A stretch of 64,000 nucleotides of DNA from Rhizobium sp. 2MFCol3.1 (GCF_000377565.1 NZ_KB898366.1:100906-164905), one strand, 5' to 3'. Shown: positions 51,619 to 60,857, counted from the first letter of the stretch. Translations and numbers: made by a program. Notes: generated from the letters alone by a model not told the origin.

Positions 51619-52131
51619 TTAATTGTCTGAAAGCATCTCGCTTCGCAGACGTTCAAGCGCAACCACCATATGGCTGAAAACCGTCTTTGAGGAAATCCCG
51701 AGATGGGTCCCGATCTCCGCATAGCTGAGGCCATCGACGCGGGACATCAGGAAGACCTGTCTGGCGCGGGGCGGCATGTCGTCGATGATCGCGGCGATGC
51801 GCCTCAGCTCATGCACTCCGATCGCGATTTGCTCGGCGGATGGAGATGGGTCAGATACGGCCTCCAATCCATCGATTCCATCCACGAAAGGCGCGATCCT
51901 CTTGCGCCGCTGATGGTCGAGGGCGAGATTGCGACCTGTTGTCATAAAGTAGCCAGCCAGATCGGCGACTTCCCGCAACAACGACCGCCGCTCCCAAAAT
52001 CGAAGGAACGTGTCCTGCAGTAAGTCCGCGGTGGTCGCAGAGCATTGAACTCGCCGGTAGATGACGGCCGAAAGACGCGTGCGCACATGGAGAAACGTAT
52101 CGAGAATTTCGGGGCGATGAGCGCTGGTCAT
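51619..52131 (-). CDS. FecI-type ECF RNA polymerase sigma factor
   Basis: A 170-residue ECF sigma factor: region 2 (about 10-75, TTADLLQDTFLRFWERRSLL) and region 4 (about 108-160, MPPRARQVFLMSRVDGLSYAEIGTHLGIS). With FecR and the STN-bearing receptor it forms a cell-surface signalling cascade for iron-siderophore uptake. An iron-regulator box lies 46 bp upstream of the start codon. Confidence 0.9.
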   Translation of the reverse strand: MTSAHRPEILDTFLHVRTRLSAVIYRRVQCSATTADLLQDTFLRFWERRSLLREVADLAGYFMTTGRNLALDHQRRKRIAPFVDGIDGLEAVSDPSPSAEQIAIGVHELRRIAAIIDDMPPRARQVFLMSRVDGLSYAEIGTHLGISSKTVFSHMVVALERLRSEMLSDN

Positions 52132-52176
52132 GAAAGGCTGCTACCATCTGGGAGCAGACGGACGCAATCGTAAAGT

Positions 52177-52191
52177 TGATTATAAAAATCA
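52177..52191. promoter_or_regulatory. Iron-responsive operator (RirA-type TGA-N9-TCA) over a -10 element
   Basis: TGATTATAAAAATCA is an exact TGA-N9-TCA box with extended TGATT/AATCA arms. A perfect TATAAT (52179-52184, minus strand) is embedded in it. RirA represses iron-uptake genes of Rhizobiaceae by binding such boxes when iron is sufficient, so sigma-factor transcription is probably iron-repressed. The box pattern is short, so its functional use is inference. Confidence 0.6.
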
Positions 52192-52293
52192 TATATTGTG
52201 AGCGCGACCCAATTGCCACACGATCAATCTGCGCGTTAACAGCATGGTGTGAGCATCGTCTTGACTGGCGGGCAGTCGAGCCATGAGATCGGG

Positions 52294-53529
52294 CTACGGG
52301 GCTCGGCGCAGGGTAATGAGGGTCAACTCGGACGGCCGTCCGAGACGAAGCGCGAAGCCTGGCCAAAGTCCGGTGCCGTTGTTGACGTAAAGCTGCATAT
52401 CTCCGACGCGGTAGAGACCTGAGACGTAGCCATCGTTGGCGCGGGAAACGAGAAGGTCCAAGCCGCGGACCATACCTCCGTGGGTGTGGCCGGAAAGTTG
52501 GAGTGCCACACCTTGCGCAGCCGAGCGCTTCGCCAGTCTCGGCTGATGTTCCATCAGTATGATCGGCACCCCAGCTGGCGCTCCCTTCAATGCTTTGTCG
52601 AGATCAGGTCTGGGAAGGTTGGTGCCGAACGCCGCGAGATCGGTAAGGCCAGCGACGATAATTTTATCGCCTCCGCGTTCGATGACGGCGTGTTGATTGA
52701 GGAGCATGCGGATCCCCATGCCCGCATCATGTTTCATCCACCCTTCGTAACCGAAGTAGTATTCGTGATTGCCGGGTATCGCAAAAACACCGTCTCGAGC
52801 TTCGAGCCCGGCGATCGGTGCAATGTCCTCGCGGCGCGCATCGAGACTGCCATCGATGAAATCTCCGGTCACAAGTGTAATGTCCGGCTGGAGATCGTTG
52901 GAGCGCCTGACCACTTCCTCGGCCCACGATCTTGGAAACAGGCGGCTGATGTGGAGATCGGTGAGCTGGAGCATCCGATAGCCTTCGAACGCGCCTGGGA
53001 GGCTCGGTATCGCGATCTCGACGGTCTTCAGCGGAGGAACGCGGACGGCCTGACTGACCGCAAAGCCGGAGAGCAGAAATGCGACAATGCCAATCGCGTA
53101 TCTGACCTCAGGTGGAACGGACGGGAAGCTCCTGTTTACAAGCGCTACGCCGAGCGAAACGATGTCGAGTGCGATCTGAAAGACAGCGAGCATGACGATC
53201 GCGCCGAATAGGACGTTGAAGGCGATCACCAGTGCACGTGGAAATTCGGGGGAGAAGACGGACCCTGAGGAAATGCGGCTGACCAGATGATACTGAGATG
53301 CGATCAACAGGATGGCCGCGATTATCACCTTGAGGGACCACAGCCATGGCAAAGGCATAAGGAAGCGCAAAACTACGACGAGCCAGGGCAGCCCGAAGAC
53401 TAGGTGAAACATGATGAGCCTATCAATTGCAGCAAAGCGAGCCGTGAGGTGGGACGGATAGGTGGCGCTTCGTCTCATGAAAGACAAGGTCAGCCCTCTG
53501 TCAACGACGCCTTTGATCAGATTTTTCAT
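52294..53529 (-). CDS. Membrane-anchored metallophosphoesterase
   Basis: A 411-residue protein: four N-terminal hydrophobic helices (about 36-165), then a calcineurin-like phosphoesterase domain with the metal motifs LTDLHIS (about 191-197), VTGDFIDG, IPGNHEYY, LMEHQP and LSGHTHGGM. It resembles YkuE/YaeI-type phosphodiesterases, some of which act on lipid headgroups. The domain faces the periplasm or cytoplasm depending on topology. Monocistronic. Confidence 0.85.
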   Translation of the reverse strand: MKNLIKGVVDRGLTLSFMRRSATYPSHLTARFAAIDRLIMFHLVFGLPWLVVVLRFLMPLPWLWSLKVIIAAILLIASQYHLVSRISSGSVFSPEFPRALVIAFNVLFGAIVMLAVFQIALDIVSLGVALVNRSFPSVPPEVRYAIGIVAFLLSGFAVSQAVRVPPLKTVEIAIPSLPGAFEGYRMLQLTDLHISRLFPRSWAEEVVRRSNDLQPDITLVTGDFIDGSLDARREDIAPIAGLEARDGVFAIPGNHEYYFGYEGWMKHDAGMGIRMLLNQHAVIERGGDKIIVAGLTDLAAFGTNLPRPDLDKALKGAPAGVPIILMEHQPRLAKRSAAQGVALQLSGHTHGGMVRGLDLLVSRANDGYVSGLYRVGDMQLYVNNGTGLWPGFALRLGRPSELTLITLRRAP

Positions 53530-53690
53530 GCGCGGACTGTTTCGTCAGGCCTGACTGTTGCGGCCGGAGCGGCTCGTGAACTAGGTCGCGTTGGCCGTCC
53601 TCAGGCGCTCAGCCGATAGCCACCGGCGGCATGGAGCCGGTCCATCGCTTCCAGTCGGCGTTCGAGGCATGAGCGATAGCCGCGATTGCA

Positions 53691-53744
53691 ATAACTCAAG
53701 AAATTCGATATTTATGAGCTATAGAAAAGGCGCTTATAACTCAT
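53691..53744. promoter_or_regulatory. Array of ATGAGyTATA half-sites in front of the Fic gene
   Basis: ATAACTCA (53691-53698), ATGAGCTATA (53714-53723) and TATAACTCAT (53735-53744) are three copies of one half-site in alternating orientation. The last overlaps the Fic start codon. The two full arms match at 9 of 10 positions. The Fic protein carries a C-terminal winged helix, so autoregulation is possible. Confidence 0.45.
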
Positions 53745-54842
53745 GCAGTGGAATTGGCAGAACGCCGACTGGCCGAATTTCAAGTATGATGCTTCCGCCA
53801 TGCTCGCATCGGAGCAGAGATTTCTGCAGGCTTCCGGCGAGCTGATAGGAGCCGTTCGACACCTTAATGACGATGACAGCAGTCATCTGCGCATAGAGCT
53901 GCTGAGCGACGAAGCTATCAAAACCTCCGAAATTGAAGGTGAATATCTTGATCGGGCAAAGGCTCGCTTCGTCGGCAGTTCGGACTGAGTGCCGACGACC
54001 GCCCCGTACGTCCTCAGGAGCGTGGGATTGCGGAGATGATGGCAGATGTCTATCGAAACTGGCGTGGGGATCTGGTCAAAGAAGAGCTTTTCAACTGGCA
54101 CACGATGCTGATGGCAGGCAATCGACATCTAGACGTGATCGGTGCCTATCGCCGGCATGAAGACGCAATGCAGATCGTGTCGGGTCGACTGGACAAACCG
54201 ACGATCCACTTCGAGGCGCCTGCATCTTGCCGGCTTGCCCAGGAAATGGAGCATTTCGACGCGTGGTTCAACCAATCGCGGCCAAATGGGCAGCTCCAAC
54301 TGCCGGCATTGACGCGCGCAGCCATCGGACATCTCTACTTCGAGAGCATACATCCTTTTGAGGATGGCAACGGCAGGATTGGGCGCGCTCTTGCTGAGAA
54401 GTCACTCGCTCAAAACGTGGGACAACCAAGCCTCATCTCGCTTGCGTTCACAATCGAGAAGCATCGGAAAGCCTACTATCTGGAACTCGAGCGTCACCAG
54501 CGGTCGCTCGATATCGACGGTTGGGTAGCGTATTTTTCCCAGACGATCCTTGAAGCTCAACAAGCGACGATCGATCGAACAGCTTTCTTCATTCGCAAGG
54601 CAAAGTTCTACGATCAATTTCGAGGCCGACTTAGTGGGAGACAAGAGAAGGTTGTTGCACGCATTTTCCGGGAGGGTATTGCCGGTTTCAAAGGCGGTCT
54701 CAGCGCGGAGAATTACATCTCGATCACGGGCGTATCGCGCGCCACAGCTATACGCGACCTTCAGCAGCTCGTGGAGATCGGCGCCTTTCGTCGCACTGGA
54801 GAGCGCCGGTACACGCGTTATACGCTACGCCTTCATGATTAG
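53743..54842 (+). pseudogene. Frameshifted Fic-family AMPylase gene (DUF4172-Fic-wHTH)
   Basis: Two consecutive frames encode one Fic protein. 53743-53988 gives the DUF4172 N-terminus including the inhibitory-helix motif TSEIEG (residues 61-66). From about 53962 a second frame (LRRQFGLSADDRPVRPQERG) continues through the catalytic motif HPFEDGNGRIGR (His codon at 54351) to a C-terminal winged helix ending at 54842. Compared with the family, about 7 bases are missing near 53958-53966, causing the shift. The downstream part has its own ATG (54036) and could be made separately without the inhibitory helix, but it lacks a good ribosome binding site. Confidence 0.78.
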
Positions 54843-55029
54843 CAACCTATAAGAGAGGCATCTGCCGCGATCGGGACCACGCCGATTGGCTCGCTCGCCA
54901 GGCTGTCGCGCAGCTTGGAGCGGCAAAAACCAGCCCTAGATAACGGCTTGGAACGTTGAGGCGTTTCAGGCATCTACTCGCGCCTCCCGATGAGGCGTAT
55001 TTGAATATGAGGGGCATCGTGATTTGTCG

Positions 55030-55340
55030 GTCCTGGATTGTCTGGCTCCCGCGAAAAACCAGCCCTGAAAGGACGGCGAAGAACACGGAAGTGAGACCTG
55101 CGACGCCAAACCAGCTCCACAATCTCGCCCGCGTCAGGCTTTCACGCAGCCCTTCGGCCGTCTCGTAAAATTCGAGAACTGCGACGGCCTGGCCGGACCA
55201 GGGCTGAAGCACAGGGTTGTAAATCTCCATCAATGGCTTGCCGAGCGAACATTCGGTCGTGCTTTCGGGGGTCGTCGGCGATCTCATAGCGCGCAACGAG
55301 CGTTCCGGCGAATGCCTGGCGAAGCTTGAGAATTTTCCCA
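55030..55340 (-). pseudogene. Remnant of a sensor histidine kinase gene
   Basis: In frame fragments encode the end of a periplasmic sensor domain and the following transmembrane helix of a NarL-partner-type kinase: LKLRQAFAGTLVARYEIADD in one frame (about 55274-55338), then after an extra base in a run of five G (55267-55271, plus strand) STTECSLGKPLMEIYNPVLQ, AVAVLEFYETAEGLRESLTR and a TM helix. Homology stops near 55030, before any HisKA or ATPase region. The gene is both frameshifted and truncated. The surrounding 54843-55375 holds nothing else I can identify. Confidence 0.6.
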
Positions 55341-55375
55341 GGCGCTCGCTACGCCGGGCACCTATCTGGAATGCC

Positions 55376-55678
55376 TCAACGGGAAACACAGGCCGAGCGC
55401 TTGCCGGCCGAGCTTTCATAGGTGTTATCGGTCGCGTGGTAGGAGAGATAACGCTCGGCACACCAGCGGATATGGCTGATCTCAGCGGGAGACAAAACGG
55501 AATTGTCGCTATCCCCGACAGCGCCTTCCTGCGTATACGCGGCAATGGCGCCTTGCGACCGCGCCTGCATTCCATCGGCGGCACCTGTCATGCTGAAAGC
55601 GTGGGCCGTTCCAATGGACGAGGCGACCAAAACAGCGGTCGCGAAAAACGGTGCTACTATCTTAAAGGTCATGGCCAT
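55376..55678 (-). CDS. BA14K-family small secreted protein
   Basis: A 100-residue protein with a signal peptide (about 1-27, VAPFFATAVLVASSIGTAHA) and a C-terminal BA14K motif (IRWCAERYLSYHATDNTYES-). Members are abundant in Rhizobiales; the Brucella 14-kDa prototype is an immunoreactive, lectin-like surface protein. The ATG at 55678 follows GGAGG with 5-nt spacing. Confidence 0.8.
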   Translation of the reverse strand: MAMTFKIVAPFFATAVLVASSIGTAHAFSMTGAADGMQARSQGAIAAYTQEGAVGDSDNSVLSPAEISHIRWCAERYLSYHATDNTYESSAGKRSACVSR

Positions 55679-55862
55679 CGCCACCTCCGGAATACATCTC
55701 GGGGAAACAACGATAGGCGTTAACTTTTGTTCCGTGTGGCCTGTCTAGCCGGGAAACACGTCCAGGTTACCGGGGTAACGTCTTTGCGGTAATGTTACTA
55801 TTCTTACAGCGGACGGCTAAGGCGCCCGAGAATACTCGTGAGGCAGTGTCTTTGGCGGCTGC

Positions 55863-56036
55863 ATGCACCTCTTGGTGGCGAGCTTTTCCCTCGGTCAAGT
55901 GCTCCTGATCCGCTCCCTCGGCGCGTTCTTCGTGCTCGGCGCCGCCGTCATCGTGCTCGCCGGCCTGTTCATCTGCCGCCGCGCAAAGGTAAAGGACGAG
56001 GAGCCGCTGGTGCCCAACGACCCCAGCCACCGATAG
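55863..56036 (+). pseudogene. Possible C-terminal remnant of a membrane transporter
   Basis: A 57-codon frame with two hydrophobic stretches (LLVASFSLGQVLLI and GAFFVLGAAVIVLAGLFI) followed by a charged tail (CRRAKVKDEEPLVPNDPSHR). This looks like the last helices of an MFS-type permease. There is no ribosome binding site and the frame is closed by a stop just upstream (55839), so it is probably a fragment. Confidence 0.35.
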
Positions 56037-56041
56037 CGGAG

Positions 56042-57061
56042 TTAGAGGCTACCCCGCGCCGCGACCCGCGGTTCGATGAGGCAATGCTCGGCGTGGCCGC
56101 GGCCGTTGATGCGGCTGAGCAGCATTTCGGCCGCCATGCGGCCAAGTTCGGCCGGATTCTGGTCAATGCTGTCGAGACCGACCAGCGGAATCGAGGCGAC
56201 GGGTGAGTTGTCGTAGCCTATGATCGCCAGATCCTCAGGGACCCTGACCCCACGCATGCGGGCCATGTTGACGAGCGGCACGGCGTCGAGATCCGACCAG
56301 ACGAAAACAGCACGCGGCCGATCCGGCATTTCCAGGAACGCCGCCATTTCCGCATGCCGATCCGAGGACACCGGCGGCAGGCGAATGATGCGGCCTTGCA
56401 GCCCGAAGCGCTCGGCGGCTTCGAGATAGCCGCGTTCGCGCTGCATGGCGACGACGGTCGGCGGCGAATCCAACAGGTCGTAGCCGAGCATGGCAATATC
56501 GCTGTATCCCTTCGCGACGGCCGCCTCCACCGCGATGAAAGCTCCCTTGCGGTCATCCGAATTGACGGAATCATAGGTCTGCGCATCGCTTTCATGGTGC
56601 GCGATGACGACGATCGGGATCTGCTTGGCATAGCGATCGAGCACCTTGCCCGATATGCGCGGCGCGATGATCAGCACCCCGTCCATGCGGTTGTCGATCA
56701 TTGATTCGATCATCGAGCTCTCGATGGAACTGGCGGAATGCCCGATCCCGATCAGCGATTTGTAGCCGCTACCAAGCAGCGCTGCATGAGCGCTCTCGAC
56801 GACGCCGGCGAGAAACGGGTTTGCGAGTTCGATAACCAGAACGCCCACCGTGCTGGTTCGCCCGCGCATCGCGCGCGCAGCGACAGATGGTCGATAGTTG
56901 AGCTTTTCGATCGATGTCTCGACCTTCTGACGCAAGCTCTCGCTGACGCCGTAGGCGCTGCGCAAGACCTTTGAGACGGCGGCCACCGAAACCCCGGCAT
57001 CAACAGCCACATCGCGGATGGTGATGCGGTCCTTGGGTTTGCTAACGTCCTGAAAATCCAT
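56042..57061 (-). CDS. LacI-family transcriptional regulator
   Basis: A 339-residue repressor: LacI HTH and hinge (about 13-70, ITIRDVAVDAGVSVAAVSKVL and NYRPSVAARAM), then a periplasmic-binding-protein-like ligand domain (LIIAPRISGKVLDRYA and IIGYDNSPVASIPLVGLDSI). It is divergent from the rhamnosidase/ABC operon and very likely controls it in response to a rhamnose-containing sugar. ATG at 57061 with GGAGAGAG upstream. Confidence 0.9.
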   Translation of the reverse strand: MDFQDVSKPKDRITIRDVAVDAGVSVAAVSKVLRSAYGVSESLRQKVETSIEKLNYRPSVAARAMRGRTSTVGVLVIELANPFLAGVVESAHAALLGSGYKSLIGIGHSASSIESSMIESMIDNRMDGVLIIAPRISGKVLDRYAKQIPIVVIAHHESDAQTYDSVNSDDRKGAFIAVEAAVAKGYSDIAMLGYDLLDSPPTVVAMQRERGYLEAAERFGLQGRIIRLPPVSSDRHAEMAAFLEMPDRPRAVFVWSDLDAVPLVNMARMRGVRVPEDLAIIGYDNSPVASIPLVGLDSIDQNPAELGRMAAEMLLSRINGRGHAEHCLIEPRVAARGSL

Positions 57062-57099
57062 GCAGAAATGTTCTCTCTCCGGTGTCGTTTGCAAGTATA

Positions 57100-57116
57100 G
57101 GCAAAAAGCGCTTGCC
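57100..57116. promoter_or_regulatory. LacI-type operator in the divergent promoter
   Basis: GGCAAAAAGCGCTTGCC contains the AGCGCT core typical of LacI/GalR operators, with outer arms GGCAA and TTGCC. It lies 39 bp from the LacI start codon and 77 bp from the rhamnosidase start, well placed to control both. Confidence 0.6.
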
Positions 57117-57137
57117 ACGCAATTCGATTTGTAGAAT

Positions 57138-57159
57138 GATATACATAGAACGATATACA
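57138..57159. repeat. Direct repeat GATATACA in the rhamnosidase promoter
   Basis: GATATACA occurs at 57138-57145 and 57152-57159, 14 bp apart, between the LacI operator and the GTG start. It may be a second regulator site or part of overlapping -10 elements. Confidence 0.35.
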
Positions 57160-57192
57160 CCGTGTGGGAGCACGGTTGGAGGAGGATCAAGT

Positions 57193-59514
57193 GTGAATAT
57201 CGCGACACAGGGCACAACCGTGTCCGCCGACAGCCACGTCTGGTCCGGCGCATCCATGATCGCGCCGTCCTGCGACGCCGGGCAGGGGACGACCGGCACC
57301 TTCGTTTCGCGCGCCTTCAGCCTCCAAGACATTCCGCAAACGGCCACACTGCGCATATCGGCGCTCGGCCTCTACCGGGCCTTTATCAACGGCAAGCGCG
57401 TCGGCACTGACCTCCTGACGCCAGGCTGGACCTGCTACGACGACAGGATCGCCTACCAGACCTATGAGGTCTCCGATCTCCTGGTTGCCGGTGAAAACCG
57501 GATCGAGATCTGGCTTGGCGACGGCTGGTACCGCAGCCAGCTGATGTGGGCCTCCAACCCGATCGTCAATTGCTGGGGAGACAGGGTCGGGGCGTTGGCG
57601 GATCTCCGAAGCGGCGACACTGTCCTTCTGCAGACCGACGGCACCTGGCGAAGCGGCTTCACGCCTGTCGTGCGCAACGGCATCTATTTCGGCGAGGACT
57701 ATGACGCGCGTATTGATGTTCGCGACAGCAGCGGCGTGGAGATTCTTTCCTTCGACAAGGCGACGCTGGTGCCGCATGAAACGGCTGCCGTCTGCGAACT
57801 CTCCGCCCTCAAGCCGGTCGACACATGGCAGGAAGGCGACGGCCGCATGGTCTATGACTTCGGCCAGAACGCCGGCGCCTATGTCCGCATCCGCGTGCGC
57901 GGCGAGGCGGGGGCAGAGGTCCGCGTCGAGCATTCGGAAGTGCTCGGTCCGGACCGTCATTTTGACAATCGCAACTATCGCAGCGCCCGCGCCGAGCTTG
58001 TCTACACGCTGAGCGGCGAAGGAGAAGAGGTCTACGCGCCGCTCTTCACCTTCATGGGCTTCCGCTATTCCCGCGTCAGCTTGGCGGGACACGTCGAGTT
58101 GCTGGCAATCGAGATGGTACCAATCTCCTCGGTGCCCGTCGTTGCCGGCGGCTTCACCTGCGGAGTCGAGGCGGTCAATCAGCTGGTCGAGAACACCATT
58201 TGGTCGCAGCGCTCGAACTTCATCGAAATCCCGACGGATTGTCCGCAGCGTGACGAGCGGCTTGGCTGGACCGGCGATGCGCAGGTGTTTGCCGGAACGG
58301 CATGCTGGCTTGCCGACAGCCAGTCCTTCTTGCGCAAATATCTTCGCGATGTGATACATGATCAGCGCCCGAACGGCGCCGTCCCGCACTTTTCTCCCGA
58401 TCCGACGCGCCTTCACCCGATCAAGGGTCGCGGCGATTGGGCAGGCTCCACCGGCTGGGGCGACGCGATCGTCATCATCCCATGGCAGCTTTATCTGCAC
58501 TATGGCGACAAGGCAGCACTTGAGGAGTGCTTCCCGGCGATGCTGCGCTGGCTCGACTATCTCTGGAACATCTCCGAGGGACCGGTCATTCGCCCGCCGG
58601 CCGTGTGGGGCGAGCATGGATTTACCTTCGGCGACTGGCTGCAGCCGGTTGGCGACAACCGCAAGCCACGCCCGACCGTGGCGGATGATTGCGCGGCCAC
58701 GCTCTATCACTTCATCTCGACCGAACTCGCGGCGAAGATCGCCCGCGTCATCGGCAAGGAGCGTGAAGCCGAACAGCTGGAGGCGAGGGCGACCGAGATC
58801 AGGCAGGCCTTCAAGCACGAGTTTTTCTCGCCATCGGGCCGCATCGCCCATAACGACCAGACGTCCTGGGCGCTGGCGTTTCTCTACGGGCTCGTGCCTG
58901 CCGAATATGAGGAAGCGGGTCGTGCGTACTTCCGCACGGTGGCCGAGGAGACCGACGGCGTCATCGGCACCGGTTTCATCGGAACCCCGGCGCTGCTGCC
59001 GGCGCTTACCCGCCTTGGCATGCATGATCTCGCCGAAAAGATGTTTCTCAACCGCAAGGTTCCCGGCTGGCTCTATCAGGTCGAGCGCGGCGCAACCACG
59101 ATTTGGGAACGTTGGGACGCGCTGGCCGAGGATGGCACGATCTACGATCCAGATATGAACAGCTACAACCACTACGCCTATGGCGCTGTCTGCCAGTGGC
59201 TGTTCGAGGATGTCGCCGGCATCAAGCCGCGGGAGGAGAACCCGGCATTCCGCGAGGTGTTGTTCGACCCGGCGATTCTTCCGGCACTGTCGCCGGTTTC
59301 GGCTTGGCACGACACGGGCTTCGGCCGGGTGGAGGTAAAGTGGATGCTTGAGGCAGGGCAGGCGACCTGCGACCTCGTCATCCCCGAGGGCATGACCGCG
59401 CGGATGAACGCCACACCGGAGCGCCGCGCACTGCGCATCGACGGGCAAGCCGTTGCGCCCGGCACCTCGGCTGCGATACCCGCCGGTCGACATGTGATCG
59501 AGTTTTCGATCTGA
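57193..59514 (+). CDS. Alpha-L-rhamnosidase (GH78 family)
   Basis: A 773-residue protein without a clear signal peptide, so probably cytoplasmic. N-terminal beta-sandwich domains (about 1-290, including YRAFINGKRVGTDLLTPGWT), then the (alpha/alpha)6 catalytic domain with the family motif TDCPQRDERLGWTGDAQVF (about 350-368) carrying the acidic catalytic residues, and a C-terminal beta domain. It should remove terminal alpha-L-rhamnose from imported glycosides or oligosaccharides. The GTG start follows GGAGGAGG with 7-nt spacing. First gene of a five-gene operon with a complete sugar importer. Confidence 0.9.
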   Translation: MNIATQGTTVSADSHVWSGASMIAPSCDAGQGTTGTFVSRAFSLQDIPQTATLRISALGLYRAFINGKRVGTDLLTPGWTCYDDRIAYQTYEVSDLLVAGENRIEIWLGDGWYRSQLMWASNPIVNCWGDRVGALADLRSGDTVLLQTDGTWRSGFTPVVRNGIYFGEDYDARIDVRDSSGVEILSFDKATLVPHETAAVCELSALKPVDTWQEGDGRMVYDFGQNAGAYVRIRVRGEAGAEVRVEHSEVLGPDRHFDNRNYRSARAELVYTLSGEGEEVYAPLFTFMGFRYSRVSLAGHVELLAIEMVPISSVPVVAGGFTCGVEAVNQLVENTIWSQRSNFIEIPTDCPQRDERLGWTGDAQVFAGTACWLADSQSFLRKYLRDVIHDQRPNGAVPHFSPDPTRLHPIKGRGDWAGSTGWGDAIVIIPWQLYLHYGDKAALEECFPAMLRWLDYLWNISEGPVIRPPAVWGEHGFTFGDWLQPVGDNRKPRPTVADDCAATLYHFISTELAAKIARVIGKEREAEQLEARATEIRQAFKHEFFSPSGRIAHNDQTSWALAFLYGLVPAEYEEAGRAYFRTVAEETDGVIGTGFIGTPALLPALTRLGMHDLAEKMFLNRKVPGWLYQVERGATTIWERWDALAEDGTIYDPDMNSYNHYAYGAVCQWLFEDVAGIKPREENPAFREVLFDPAILPALSPVSAWHDTGFGRVEVKWMLEAGQATCDLVIPEGMTARMNATPERRALRIDGQAVAPGTSAAIPAGRHVIEFSI

Positions 59515-59582
59515 TATCGGGTTTTGGCCTTGCCACAACCAAAAGCTGAAATCATTCTGGTCTTCAAGAGGAGGAACTGACC

Positions 59583-60857
59583 ATGAGAATGACGAGATAT
59601 AGCATTGTCGCCGCAAGCATGCTGGCCCTGTCCGCCAGCGCCGCCTGGGCCGACGTCACGCTCGGCGTCCTGATCGACACCAATCCGGAGACGATTGCTT
59701 CGTTCGACGCCGTCTCCAAGGCCTATAGCGAGAAGCATCCCGAGGTCACATTCGACGTCGAGCAGCGTGCCGGCGGGTCGGAAGGCGACAACATCATCAA
59801 GACGCGGCTCGCGACCGGCGAGATGCCGGATATCTTCCAGTATAACAGCGGCTCGCTGTTCCAGGCACTGAAGCCGGAGCAGACCATTGCCGACCTTTCC
59901 GATCTTCCCTCGGCCGCAGGCATCCTGGACACGTTCAAGAAGGTCGTCAGCGCTTCCGATGGCCATGTTCGCGGCATCCCCTTCGGACCGGCCATGGGCG
60001 GCGGCATCTTCTACAACAGGAAGATCTATGCCGAACTCGGCCTCCAGCCGCCGAAGACCTGGGCCGATTTCATTGCCAACAACCAGAAGATCAAGGCCGC
60101 CGGCAAGGTAGGTTTGGCGCAGACCTATGGGACGACCTGGACGTCACAGATCTTCGTGTTGGCCGACTTCTTCAACGTTCAATCCGAAGTGCCTGATTTC
60201 GCCACGGATTATACGGCCAACAAAGTGAAGTACGCGACCACGCCGGCCGCTTTGCGTGGCTTCGAACACGTGGAGGAAGTCGCCAAGGCCGGATTCTTCA
60301 ATGAGGATTTCGGCGCCGCCACCTTCGATGACGGCATGCGCATGGTATCGACAGGCGAGGCGGCACACTATCCGAGCCTCACCTTCGGCATCGGCAACAT
60401 CCAGCAGAACTTCCCCGACAATCTGCAGGACGTCGGCTTCTTCGCGGTTCCCGGCACCGATGCGGCCAAGAACGGGCTGACGATCTGGATGCCGGCGGCA
60501 CTCTATCTCTCGGCCAAGGGCGAGCATCTCGACGAAGCGAAGAATTTCCTCGACTTCGTCGCCTCCAAGGAAGGCTGCGAGCTGATGGCCAAGGCCGTGC
60601 CGTCTGGCCCCTATCTGATCAAGGGCTGCGAACTGCCGAAGGATGTCCCGCAGGCGGTCAGCGACATGCTGCCCTATTTCGAGACCGAAGGCCGCGCCGG
60701 CCCGGCTCTCGAGTTTCTCTCGCCGGTCAAGGGCCCGGCGCTGGAGCAGATCGCCGTCGAGGTCGGGACGGGCATCCGCTCGGCCAAGGATGCCGCAGCA
60801 CTTTATGACCAGGACGTGGAAAAGCAGGCAAAGCAGCTCGGCCTGCCGAACTGGTAA
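59583..60857 (+). CDS. Carbohydrate ABC solute-binding protein (family 1)
   Basis: A 424-residue SBP_bac_1 protein with a signal peptide (about 1-23) and mature start at ADVTLGVLIDTNPETIASFD. LATGEMPDIFQYNSGSLFQA and IPFGPAMGGGIFYNRKIYAE are typical of family members binding oligosaccharides. GAGGAG precedes the ATG. It sets specificity for the importer; the ligand probably contains rhamnose given the upstream rhamnosidase. Confidence 0.9.
   Translation: MRMTRYSIVAASMLALSASAAWADVTLGVLIDTNPETIASFDAVSKAYSEKHPEVTFDVEQRAGGSEGDNIIKTRLATGEMPDIFQYNSGSLFQALKPEQTIADLSDLPSAAGILDTFKKVVSASDGHVRGIPFGPAMGGGIFYNRKIYAELGLQPPKTWADFIANNQKIKAAGKVGLAQTYGTTWTSQIFVLADFFNVQSEVPDFATDYTANKVKYATTPAALRGFEHVEEVAKAGFFNEDFGAATFDDGMRMVSTGEAAHYPSLTFGIGNIQQNFPDNLQDVGFFAVPGTDAAKNGLTIWMPAALYLSAKGEHLDEAKNFLDFVASKEGCELMAKAVPSGPYLIKGCELPKDVPQAVSDMLPYFETEGRAGPALEFLSPVKGPALEQIAVEVGTGIRSAKDAAALYDQDVEKQAKQLGLPNW

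Noticed and set aside
57187..59616. 809-codon minus-strand frame opposite the rhamnosidase
   Set aside because: Antisense shadow; the GH78 motifs on the plus strand are clear and this frame has no recognisable domain.
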